Source: Profundicola sp051011115 | GTDB lineage: Bacteria > Bacteroidota > Bacteroidia > Flavobacteriales > Weeksellaceae | DNA: 5,713 nt | Direction of reading: 5' to 3' | Assembly (NCBI GenBank): GCA_051011115.1 | Contig: JBPCUN010000143.1 | Location: 1 to 5,713 of the forward strand | In this document: positions 1-5,713 of the stretch, in pieces | Numbering within the stretch: position 1 is the first letter of the stretch | Layout of the letters: the number at the start of each line of letters is the position of its first letter | The notes under the pieces: model-generated | What the model saw: only the letters and a program-made list of their open reading frames with translations | What the model was told of the DNA's origin: nothing | The model's database searches: none | Position numbers and translations under genes: made by a program

Positions 1-107
1 ATATAGAATAAAAAATAAATTGAAATCTGCTTATTTAAAAATCATATTCTCAATATTTGTTATTAATAATTAATGATATGTCAAAATCCAGCTCATTTGT
101 TAAAAAT

Positions 108-123
108 ATTATGCGCGCATAAT
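108..123. promoter_or_regulatory. 16-bp perfect palindrome, candidate operator
   Basis: The sequence ATTATGCG/CGCATAAT is a perfect 16-bp dyad with no spacer. Its GC-only core (GCGCGC) stands out in otherwise very AT-rich DNA. It lies about 95 bases upstream of the receptor start codon. Such symmetry is typical of sites bound by dimeric regulators, so it may control the receptor-hydrolase operon or an unseen gene to the left. The symmetry is seen directly; the regulatory role is inference, and no regulator is identified. It is not followed by a T-run, so an intrinsic terminator is unlikely. Confidence 0.4.
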
Positions 124-127
124 TTTA

Positions 128-152
128 ATGAAAAACTTCTTAAAGTTTTCAT
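128..152. repeat. Imperfect inverted repeat / hairpin upstream of the receptor gene
   Basis: The arms AAAACTT (132-138) and AAGTTTT (143-149) are perfectly complementary around a 4-nt loop. With one bulged A, the pairing extends to ATG (128-130) against CAT (150-152), giving about 10 base pairs. The stem is AT-rich, hence weak as RNA, and no proper T-tract follows it, so it is a poor terminator. It could be a leader hairpin, a second operator-like site, or the weak end of a transcript from the left. The structure is visible; any role is inferred. Confidence 0.3.
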
Positions 153-170
153 AATATTATTTATATTGCC

Positions 171-210
171 TAATAATAATTAACTAAATCAATTAATAAT
201 TAACTAAATC
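171..210. repeat. Two-copy tandem direct repeat, 20-nt period, next to the start codon
   Basis: Bases 171-190 and 191-210 are two adjacent 20-base units that differ at only two positions near their left ends. The last 17 bases (TAATAATTAACTAAATC) are identical in both. Each unit contains TAATAATTAA. The palindrome TTAATAATTAA is complete in the second unit (193-203) and occurs again further upstream at 63-73. The repeat ends six bases before the receptor ATG, so it occupies the translation initiation region, which here is A/T-rich and lacks a Shine-Dalgarno sequence. It may be a slippage-derived duplication, a binding site, or an unstructured ribosome-loading leader. Confidence 0.6.
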
Positions 211-216
211 TATAAA

Positions 217-2961
217 ATGAAATCAATCCTTTCACTTTTATTGTTGTTTTTTTGTGGCATAACATATTCACAAACAACAATTTCTGGGGTAGTCACTGAC
301 GAAAACAGTCAGCCAATTCCTGGAGCAAACGTCATTATAGTCGGAACTTCGACTGGAACTTCTACCGATTTTGATGGTAATTTCACTTTAAATGTTAGTC
401 AAGTACCACCATTTACGTTACAAGCAAGTAACATAGGTTTTAGTACAGAGACACAAGAGGTTACTGCAAACAATCAAACAATAAACTTTATTTTAAAAGA
501 AGGAACCTCTTTGGATGAAGTGGTAATTTCAGCATCTAGAACTCCAGAGAGAATTTTTGAGTCTCCTGTTACTGTTGAACGATTTGGCTTAAAAGAAATT
601 AAAAATACAGCATCTGCCGATTTTTATAACGGTCTAGAAAATTTAAAAGGTGTAGATATTAACACAAACAGTTTAACATTTAACTCTATTAATACTAGAG
701 GTTTTGCTACTTTTTCGAATACGCGTTTTATGCAGTTAGTAGATGGTATGGACAACTCAACACCAGCATTAAATTTTCCAATGGGGAATTTAGTTGGTAT
801 GATTGAGACAGATGTAATGAGTGTTGAGTTACTTCCTGGTGCTGCATCTGCTTTATATGGTGCAAATGCCTTTAACGGAATTCTTTTCATGAGAAGTAAA
901 AATCCTTTCGATGTACAGGGAATCAGTGGTTACTACAAACAAGGTATAACCTCTCAAGATGCTGCAGGAGACAACACCTATAGAGATTTAGGTATTAGAT
1001 TCGCAACTAAATTCAGCGATAAATTTGCTGCTAAAGTTAATTTTGGATGGTTAAAAGGAACCGATTGGGTTGCTAACAACTACCAAGGTAAACCTGGTAC
1101 AGGAGACACTAGAGCCAGCTTAAATTATGACGGTTACAATATCTATGGAGATGAAGTAGCAACAAATATTAAAGCAGCTTCTGGAGGTCTTGGTATTATA
1201 CCAGATGTAGTGGTTAGTAGAACTGGGTATGAAGAAAGTGCCTTAACAGACTACAATGCTGAAAGTGTAAAAGCAGATTGGGGACTTTACTATCGTCCTT
1301 GGGCAAACGATTTTGAAATTGCTTATGTTGGTAAAGTAGGCACTGGAACTACTATCTATCAAGGATCTAACAGATATAATATTGATGGCTTTTTCCAACA
1401 GCAACATAAAATTGAATTAAGAAATGATAATTTCTTCTTAAGAGGTTATGTGGTTGCAGATAAAGCTGGAGACTCTTATGATATGAACGTAACAGGTATC
1501 CAAATAAACAGAGCTTGGAAAAGTGACCAACAGTGGTTTCAAGAATATATAGGTACATTTGCTGCTGCCACTCTAGGTGGTGCTACAGAAGATCAGGCAC
1601 ATGCTGCTGCAAGAGCTCAAGCAGAATCAGGACGTTTTGAGCCAGGTTCACCTCAATTCAACGCTGCATTACAAAAAAGTATCAATGACCCAGAACTAAC
1701 TACGGGATCTAAATTCCAGGATGAATCCAAATATTACCATGTAGATGGAAACTACAACTTTAGTCATCTTTGGGATGTGGTAGAAGTTCAGGTTGGTGGT
1801 TCTTTTAGAGAATATAACCTAAATTCTTCTGGAACCATTTACACTGATTATGATGGAACCATCCCTTATTCTGAATATGGTATTTACACACAATTACAAA
1901 AACAATTCGAGTTAAACGAAGGCCTGGAATTAAAACTTACAGGTTCTGCGCGTTACGACAAATCGGAGTTCTTTGATGGTTTTGTATCTCCTAGAATTTC
2001 TGCCGGTTTAACCGTGAATAGAAACCATAACATTAGAGCTTCTGTACAAACCGGATTTAGAAATCCAACCACACAAGATTTATTTATCGGACTTGATGCT
2101 GGACCTTATGTATTAATAGGTGGTGCCCCTTCAAATTTAGACAGATATTCCAGGGATTATGCAGTTAGTGCTGCTGGACAAATAAGTGGGCAACCAGCTA
2201 CCATCAATCAAACAGGTAGTGCAGCATATAACAACTCTTACTCCAGAAACTCTGTTGAAGCTTTTGCAGCTTCTGGAAACCCAGCAGATTTAACAGTTAG
2301 CAATCCAGATTTGGTAAAACCAGAACAAGTAACCTCTTTTGAAGTAGGTTATAGAGGAAAACTGAACAAAGTAACTGTAGATTTAAGTGTGTACTATAAC
2401 AAATACCAAGACTTTATCTCCAATGAATACGTTATTGCTCCTTTATATGGAACCGTAGGAGACAATACATCTATTACAGCCGTAGTCAATGGCGATTACC
2501 AAGTGTACCAAACCTATACCAATTCTGATGCTGATGTGAATTCTTATGGTGGTTCCATAGGTGTTGGTGTTAAAGTATTCAATGGTTTCGATTTGGATGG
2601 TAGCTATACGTATGCTAAAGAAGATTTTGATAGTGCCACCAATCCAGATTTCAGAACAAATTTCAACACACCAGAACATAAGGTGAAGGTGTCTTTTGGT
2701 CATACAGAAGTAGTTAAGAACTTAGGATTTAACTTAGCTTGGAAATGGAGCGATGCATATTATTGGGAAGCTTCCTTTGGTGATGGAGACATTCCTTCTT
2801 ACCATACCTTGGATGCACAGTTAAACTATACCGTTCCTAAAATAAAATCAACCTTTAAAATAGGAGCTTCCAATGCTTTAGGTGAAGAATATTACACAGC
2901 TATTGGTACTGGTAGTATTGGTTCTATTTACTATGCGTCTTGGACAATTAATAACTTATAA
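217..2961 (+). CDS. TonB-dependent outer-membrane receptor with N-terminal carboxypeptidase-regulatory-like domain
   Basis: This is a complete 914-residue protein. Residues 1-18 are a signal peptide (Lys2, then a Leu/Phe-rich core) with likely cleavage after Tyr-Ser, leaving Gln19 as the first mature residue. Residues about 20-95 form a CarboxypepD_reg-like beta-sandwich (motifs SGVVTDENSQPIPGANV and DFDGNFTL), the extra periplasmic domain common in Bacteroidota receptors. A TonB-box-like segment (SLDEVVIS, 98-105) follows, then a plug domain at about 108-228 ending in the conserved stretch GAASALYGANAFNGIL. Residues from about 235 to 914 form the beta-barrel, including GFRNPTTQDLF and the receptor-like ITSFEVGYRGK-type strand region near 700. 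The protein should import a bound ligand across the outer membrane using energy from TonB-ExbB-ExbD. The ligand is unknown. No SusD gene is present; the next gene is a surface hydrolase five bases downstream, so this is not a standard SusC/SusD pair. The ATG at 217 is chosen because the signal peptide begins there. Upstream sequence is A/T-rich without a Shine-Dalgarno, as is normal in this phylum. Its Arg codons are mostly AGA (22 of 28). Confidence 0.93.
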   Translation: MKSILSLLLLFFCGITYSQTTISGVVTDENSQPIPGANVIIVGTSTGTSTDFDGNFTLNVSQVPPFTLQASNIGFSTETQEVTANNQTINFILKEGTSLDEVVISASRTPERIFESPVTVERFGLKEIKNTASADFYNGLENLKGVDINTNSLTFNSINTRGFATFSNTRFMQLVDGMDNSTPALNFPMGNLVGMIETDVMSVELLPGAASALYGANAFNGILFMRSKNPFDVQGISGYYKQGITSQDAAGDNTYRDLGIRFATKFSDKFAAKVNFGWLKGTDWVANNYQGKPGTGDTRASLNYDGYNIYGDEVATNIKAASGGLGIIPDVVVSRTGYEESALTDYNAESVKADWGLYYRPWANDFEIAYVGKVGTGTTIYQGSNRYNIDGFFQQQHKIELRNDNFFLRGYVVADKAGDSYDMNVTGIQINRAWKSDQQWFQEYIGTFAAATLGGATEDQAHAAARAQAESGRFEPGSPQFNAALQKSINDPELTTGSKFQDESKYYHVDGNYNFSHLWDVVEVQVGGSFREYNLNSSGTIYTDYDGTIPYSEYGIYTQLQKQFELNEGLELKLTGSARYDKSEFFDGFVSPRISAGLTVNRNHNIRASVQTGFRNPTTQDLFIGLDAGPYVLIGGAPSNLDRYSRDYAVSAAGQISGQPATINQTGSAAYNNSYSRNSVEAFAASGNPADLTVSNPDLVKPEQVTSFEVGYRGKLNKVTVDLSVYYNKYQDFISNEYVIAPLYGTVGDNTSITAVVNGDYQVYQTYTNSDADVNSYGGSIGVGVKVFNGFDLDGSYTYAKEDFDSATNPDFRTNFNTPEHKVKVSFGHTEVVKNLGFNLAWKWSDAYYWEASFGDGDIPSYHTLDAQLNYTVPKIKSTFKIGASNALGEEYYTAIGTGSIGSIYYASWTINNL

Positions 2962-2966
2962 AAAAT

Positions 2967-4586
2967 ATGAAAATGAAAACAAAATATATATGGTTACTAG
3001 CTGTTCTACTAAGTTTTACAGCGTGTAACAACGATGACGATTCGTCTTCAACAGTTGATAATTTACCTCCTTTAACAGCAGGTGAAGCAGATTTTTCAAA
3101 TTATGTAGCCGTGGGTGCTTCCTTTTCTGCAGGATTCTCTGATGGCGCTTTATTTATAGCTACACAAGAAAACTCCTTCCCAAACATGCTATCTCAAAAA
3201 TTTGCATTAGTTGGTGGTGGAAGTTTCTCGCAACCTTTAATGAGTGATAATATCGGCGGGTTTCTTTTTAACGGTGCTTTAGACCCTAATGGAGGATTTA
3301 GACCAAGATTATTTTTTAATGGATCAGGTCCAACGCCATTAAACGCAACACCAACAACAGAAGCTACAGATGCACTAACAGGTTCTTTTAACAACTATGG
3401 TATTCCAGGCGCTAAAAGTTTCCATTTAAGCATTGCAGGTTACGGTACATTAAACCCTTACTTTGGTAGAATGGCTTCTAGTGCCGGTGCTACTGTTATA
3501 GGAGATGCTGTGTCTCAAAACCCTACGTTTTTTACCTTATCTGAAATTGGTGGAAACGATGTGCTATCTTATGCAACCTCTGGTGGAACAGGAGTAGACC
3601 AAACAGGAAACTTAAATCCTGCAACCTACGGGGGCAGTGACATTACAGACCCTAATGTATTTGCCGCTTCTTTTTCAGCCGCAGTAGATGCCTTAACGGC
3701 CAATGGTGCCAAAGGGGTTGTTACCAACGTGCCATATATTACTAGTTTAGCACATTTTACAACGGTTCCTCATAATCCATTAGATCCAACAAATCCAGAT
3801 TTTGGACCGCAAATTCCATTACTGAATTCTATTTTTGGATCCATCAATCAAATTTATGTTGCTATTGGTGAACCTGAACGTTCTATTGTTTTCTCAGAAA
3901 CAGAAGCTAGTCCAGTAGTCATTAGAGATGAATATTTAACAGATGTTTCAGCTCAGATTACTGGAGCTTTAATGGCAAGTCCAACCTTTCCTGCCTTTAT
4001 TGCACAATTTGGACTACCTCCTTCTGCTGCACCAATTGTAGCAGGGTTATTAGGGCAAACGTATGGTCAAACCAGACAAGCCACAGCTAATGATTTATTT
4101 GTTTTACCAAGTAGTTCTATTATTGGAAAAGTTAATCAGCAATATGCTGATAACTTAACATTGCAAGGATTACCAGCTGCAACAGCAGCTCAATTTTCAG
4201 TTGAAGGGATAACATTGCCTTTGGAAGACAAATGGGCTTTATTACCAGAAGAGCAACTAGCAATAAAAACAGCAACAGATGCTTATAATGTTACCATAGA
4301 ATCAGTTGCCAACGCAAACGGTCTGGCCATGGTTGATTTTAAATCTATTTTAATAGAAGCATCCACTACAGGAATCGCTTCAGGAAATTATATCTTAAAC
4401 ACCAGTTTGGTAACAGGAGGTTTGATCAGTTTAGATGGTGTACATTTAACATCCAGAGGTTATGCTGTGATGGCCAATGAAATGATGAGAGCCATAGATG
4501 CCACTTATGGTTCTAATTTTGAAGCTTCAGGAAACTTTGTGGATTGTGGAGATTACCCAACAAACTACTCACCTAGTTTACAATAA
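2967..4586 (+). CDS. SGNH/GDSL-family hydrolase, predicted surface lipoprotein
   Basis: This is a complete 539-residue protein. Residues 1-19 are a lipoprotein signal peptide ending in the lipobox Phe-Thr-Ala-Cys, so Cys20 would be acylated. The following NNDDDSSS resembles the acidic lipoprotein export signal described in Flavobacteriia, which favours display on the cell surface. SGNH blocks are visible: block I GASFSAG with Ser52 as nucleophile; a block II-like Gly in YGIPGAKS (about 145-148); block III GGND (195-198), with Asn197 for the oxyanion hole; and block V DGVH, with Asp490 and His493 completing the triad. Family members are esterases, lipases or acyl hydrolases, but the substrate here is unknown. 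Two oddities: block I has Ala51 where most families have Asp, and about 290 residues separate blocks III and V, far more than in compact roughly 200-residue SGNH enzymes. The gene lies 5 bases after the receptor stop and ends just before a terminator, so it is the last gene of that operon. An in-frame ATG at 2973 is an alternative start; either keeps the signal peptide. Confidence 0.88.
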   Translation: MKMKTKYIWLLAVLLSFTACNNDDDSSSTVDNLPPLTAGEADFSNYVAVGASFSAGFSDGALFIATQENSFPNMLSQKFALVGGGSFSQPLMSDNIGGFLFNGALDPNGGFRPRLFFNGSGPTPLNATPTTEATDALTGSFNNYGIPGAKSFHLSIAGYGTLNPYFGRMASSAGATVIGDAVSQNPTFFTLSEIGGNDVLSYATSGGTGVDQTGNLNPATYGGSDITDPNVFAASFSAAVDALTANGAKGVVTNVPYITSLAHFTTVPHNPLDPTNPDFGPQIPLLNSIFGSINQIYVAIGEPERSIVFSETEASPVVIRDEYLTDVSAQITGALMASPTFPAFIAQFGLPPSAAPIVAGLLGQTYGQTRQATANDLFVLPSSSIIGKVNQQYADNLTLQGLPAATAAQFSVEGITLPLEDKWALLPEEQLAIKTATDAYNVTIESVANANGLAMVDFKSILIEASTTGIASGNYILNTSLVTGGLISLDGVHLTSRGYAVMANEMMRAIDATYGSNFEASGNFVDCGDYPTNYSPSLQ

Positions 4587-4609
4587 CATATAAAAAATTC
4601 AAAAATTAT

Positions 4610-4645
4610 ACGCCTTCTTCTAAGTCATTGGAAGAAGGCGTTTTT
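4610..4645 (+). terminator. Rho-independent terminator of the receptor-hydrolase operon
   Basis: CGCCTTCTTC (4611-4620) pairs perfectly with GAAGAAGGCG (4631-4640). The stem can extend inward through one T-G wobble and two A-T pairs to a GTCA tetraloop (4624-4627), giving about 13 pairs, and a T5 tract follows directly (4641-4645). It begins 24 bases after the hydrolase stop codon. The GC-rich lower stem plus T-run is the classical intrinsic terminator form. The left flank has only an interrupted A-rich stretch, so leftward activity is less likely. It separates the operon from the atpD transcript. Confidence 0.9.
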
Positions 4646-4667
4646 AATGAATAAAAAAGGTAAAAAT

Positions 4668-4703
4668 TTTGATGTTATTTTTAAATTAAAACTCCTATAT
4701 TTG
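4668..4703 (+). promoter_or_regulatory. Predicted atpD promoter (Bacteroidota sigma-A type)
   Basis: TATATTTG at 4696-4703 matches the Bacteroidota -7 consensus TAnnTTTG exactly. A TTTG at 4668-4671 could serve as the -33 element, but the 24-nt spacer is slightly longer than the roughly 17-23 nt usually reported, so that half is uncertain. Transcription would start around 4708-4711, giving a leader of nearly 60 nt before the atpD ATG. The position, just after an intrinsic terminator and before a housekeeping gene, supports the call. Confidence 0.7.
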
Positions 4704-4709
4704 CAGCGC

Positions 4710-4728
4710 GAAAAACCAGGTGTTTTTC
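4710..4728 (+). promoter_or_regulatory. Short hairpin at the predicted 5' end of the atpD mRNA
   Basis: GAAAAAC (4710-4716) pairs with GTTTTTC (4722-4728) around a 5-nt loop (CAGGT), a 7-bp perfect stem. It begins almost exactly where the TAnnTTTG box predicts transcription to start, so it would cap the 5' end of the mRNA and could slow its decay. About 38 mostly A/T bases then separate it from the start codon, leaving the ribosome-binding region unstructured. The inverted repeat is visible; the stabilising role is inference. Confidence 0.4.
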
Positions 4729-4766
4729 ATATTAAAAAATTTAGCAAATAAATAAACATAATAGTA

Positions 4767-5713
4767 ATGTCAAAAGTTACAGGTAAAGTTGCACAAATAG
4801 TAGGTCCAGTTATCGATGTAGAATTCGCTGCTGGTGCTGAACTTCCAAAAATTTACGATTCATTAGAAATTACAAGACCTGATGGTTCTATTCTGGTATT
4901 AGAAGTACAATCTCACATTGGTGAAGACACTGTACGTACTATTGCCATGGATTCATCTGATGGTTTAAGTAGAGGAACAGAAGTTCAGGCTACTGGAGCG
5001 CCTATTCAAATGCCTATTGGTGTTGAAGTTTACGGTCGTTTGTTCAACGTAATTGGAGATGCTATTGATGGTCTTGGAAACTTACCAAAAGCTGGAGAAG
5101 CTGGTTTACCAATCCATAGACAAGCTCCTAAATTTGAAGATTTATCAACCTCTACCGAAGTGTTGTACACTGGTATTAAGGTTATCGACTTAATTGAGCC
5201 TTATGCAAAAGGTGGTAAAATTGGATTATTTGGTGGTGCTGGAGTTGGTAAAACCGTATTGATTCAAGAATTAATTAACAACATTGCTAAAGGTCATGGT
5301 GGACTTTCAGTATTTGCTGGAGTAGGTGAAAGAACCCGTGAAGGTAACGATTTATTACGCGAAATGTTGGAATCTGGAATTATCCGTTATGGAAAAGATT
5401 TCATGCATTCCATGGAAGAAGGTGGATGGGATTTATCTAAAGTAGATAAAAGCGCTATGAAAGATTCCAAAGCAACTTTCGTTTTCGGACAAATGAACGA
5501 ACCTCCTGGAGCACGTGCACGTGTGGCACTTTCTGGTTTAACCATTGCTGAATATTTCCGTGATGGTGCTGGAGAAGGTCAAGGAAAAGACGTTCTTTTC
5601 TTCGTAGACAATATCTTCCGTTTTACTCAAGCTGGTTCTGAGGTATCTGCATTACTTGGTCGTATGCCATCTGCAGTAGGTTACCAACCAACCTTAGCTA
5701 CAGAAATGGGAGC
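4767..5713 (+). CDS. atpD: F1F0 ATP synthase subunit beta (3'-truncated by the window end)
   Basis: The first 315 residues plus two bases of a further codon are present; the family is usually about 460-505 residues long. The protein is the catalytic beta subunit of F1, on the cytoplasmic side of the inner membrane, making ATP from ADP and phosphate using the ion gradient. Visible landmarks are the N-terminal barrel opening (MSKVTGKVAQIVGPVIDVEF), GRLFNVIGDAID (90-101), PIHRQAP (115-121), the Walker A P-loop GGAGVGKT (156-163), GERTREGNDL with the catalytic Glu188, GQMNEPPGARARVAL (241-255), Walker B VLFFVD ending at Asp281, and ALLGRMPSAVGYQPTL (295-310). The nucleotide-sensing C-terminal domain with DELSEED lies beyond the window. 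Compared with the remembered E. coli protein there are about 27 extra residues between Met200 and Gly241 and about 5 more near 267-275, typical of Bacteroidota. The ATG at 4767 is chosen because it gives the standard N-terminus. Arg codons are mostly CGT/CGC (10 of 14), unlike the upstream genes, which suggests high expression. atpC would be expected next. Confidence 0.98.
   Translation, partial: MSKVTGKVAQIVGPVIDVEFAAGAELPKIYDSLEITRPDGSILVLEVQSHIGEDTVRTIAMDSSDGLSRGTEVQATGAPIQMPIGVEVYGRLFNVIGDAIDGLGNLPKAGEAGLPIHRQAPKFEDLSTSTEVLYTGIKVIDLIEPYAKGGKIGLFGGAGVGKTVLIQELINNIAKGHGGLSVFAGVGERTREGNDLLREMLESGIIRYGKDFMHSMEEGGWDLSKVDKSAMKDSKATFVFGQMNEPPGARARVALSGLTIAEYFRDGAGEGQGKDVLFFVDNIFRFTQAGSEVSALLGRMPSAVGYQPTLATEMG

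Noticed and set aside
128..152. Inverted repeat read as the terminator of a gene to the left
   Set aside because: The stem is AT-rich with a bulge and no uninterrupted T-tract follows, unlike the clear terminator at 4610-4645.
151..160. ATAATATTAT palindrome
   Set aside because: A 10-bp A/T-only palindrome is expected by chance in DNA of this composition.
162..169. TATATTGC as a promoter -7 box for the receptor gene
   Set aside because: It matches only six of eight consensus positions and has no TTG/TTTG at an acceptable distance upstream, so it is not listed as a feature.
624..890. Open frame of 88 codons on the minus strand
   Set aside because: It lies wholly within the receptor plug domain, shows no recognisable family and has no own promoter or leader; it is a shadow of the real gene.
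1367..1558. Open frame of 63 codons on the minus strand
   Set aside because: It lies inside the receptor barrel and has no supporting motif or start context.
2443..2703. Open frame of 86 codons on the minus strand
   Set aside because: It overlaps barrel-strand coding sequence of the receptor. Its low-complexity Ile/Thr/Arg-rich product mirrors the codons of the true frame.
217..2961. Receptor as a SusC/RagA nutrient transporter
   Set aside because: The N-terminal domain order is similar, but the length is shorter than usual for SusC and no SusD-like gene follows, so the specific SusC name is not supported.
3194..3394. Open frame of 66 codons on the minus strand
   Set aside because: It is antisense to the hydrolase between blocks I and II and has no sign of independent coding.

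Overview
The window looks like chromosomal DNA from a marine-type or related Flavobacteriaceae (Bacteroidota). The evidence is the low GC content, AT-rich intergenic DNA, absence of strong Shine-Dalgarno sequences, a TAnnTTTG-type promoter box, an outer-membrane receptor with an N-terminal carboxypeptidase-D-regulatory-like domain, a lipoprotein with acidic residues just after the lipid-bearing Cys, and an F1-ATPase beta subunit carrying insertions typical of this phylum. The genus cannot be fixed from the sequence alone.

Layout. Bases 1-216 are AT-rich, non-coding DNA. They hold a 16-bp perfect palindrome (108-123), an imperfect hairpin or inverted repeat (128-152) and a 20-nt-period tandem repeat that ends six bases before the first start codon. 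Bases 217-2961 encode a complete TonB-dependent outer-membrane receptor. Five bases after its stop, 2967-4586 encode a complete SGNH/GDSL-type hydrolase predicted to be a surface lipoprotein. A strong intrinsic terminator (4610-4645) closes this two-gene unit. A promoter-like box (4696-4703) and a short 5'-leader hairpin (4710-4728) then precede atpD, which starts at 4767 and runs off the right end of the window.

How the genes work together. The first two genes almost certainly form one operon: same strand, 5-nt gap, shared terminator. The likely logic is that a cell-surface esterase or lipase-like lipoprotein cleaves or captures a substrate next to a TonB-powered import channel. This resembles the SusC/SusD arrangement, but with a hydrolase in place of SusD. 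The substrate cannot be read from the sequence. The third gene is energy-metabolism housekeeping, is transcribed separately, and shows the Arg-codon bias of a highly expressed gene. Its upstream neighbour is not atpG, so the ATP synthase genes are not in the classical single-operon order at this point.

No mobile element, CRISPR array, tRNA or rRNA gene was recognised. The most interesting material is the receptor-hydrolase pair and the symmetric DNA elements upstream of it.
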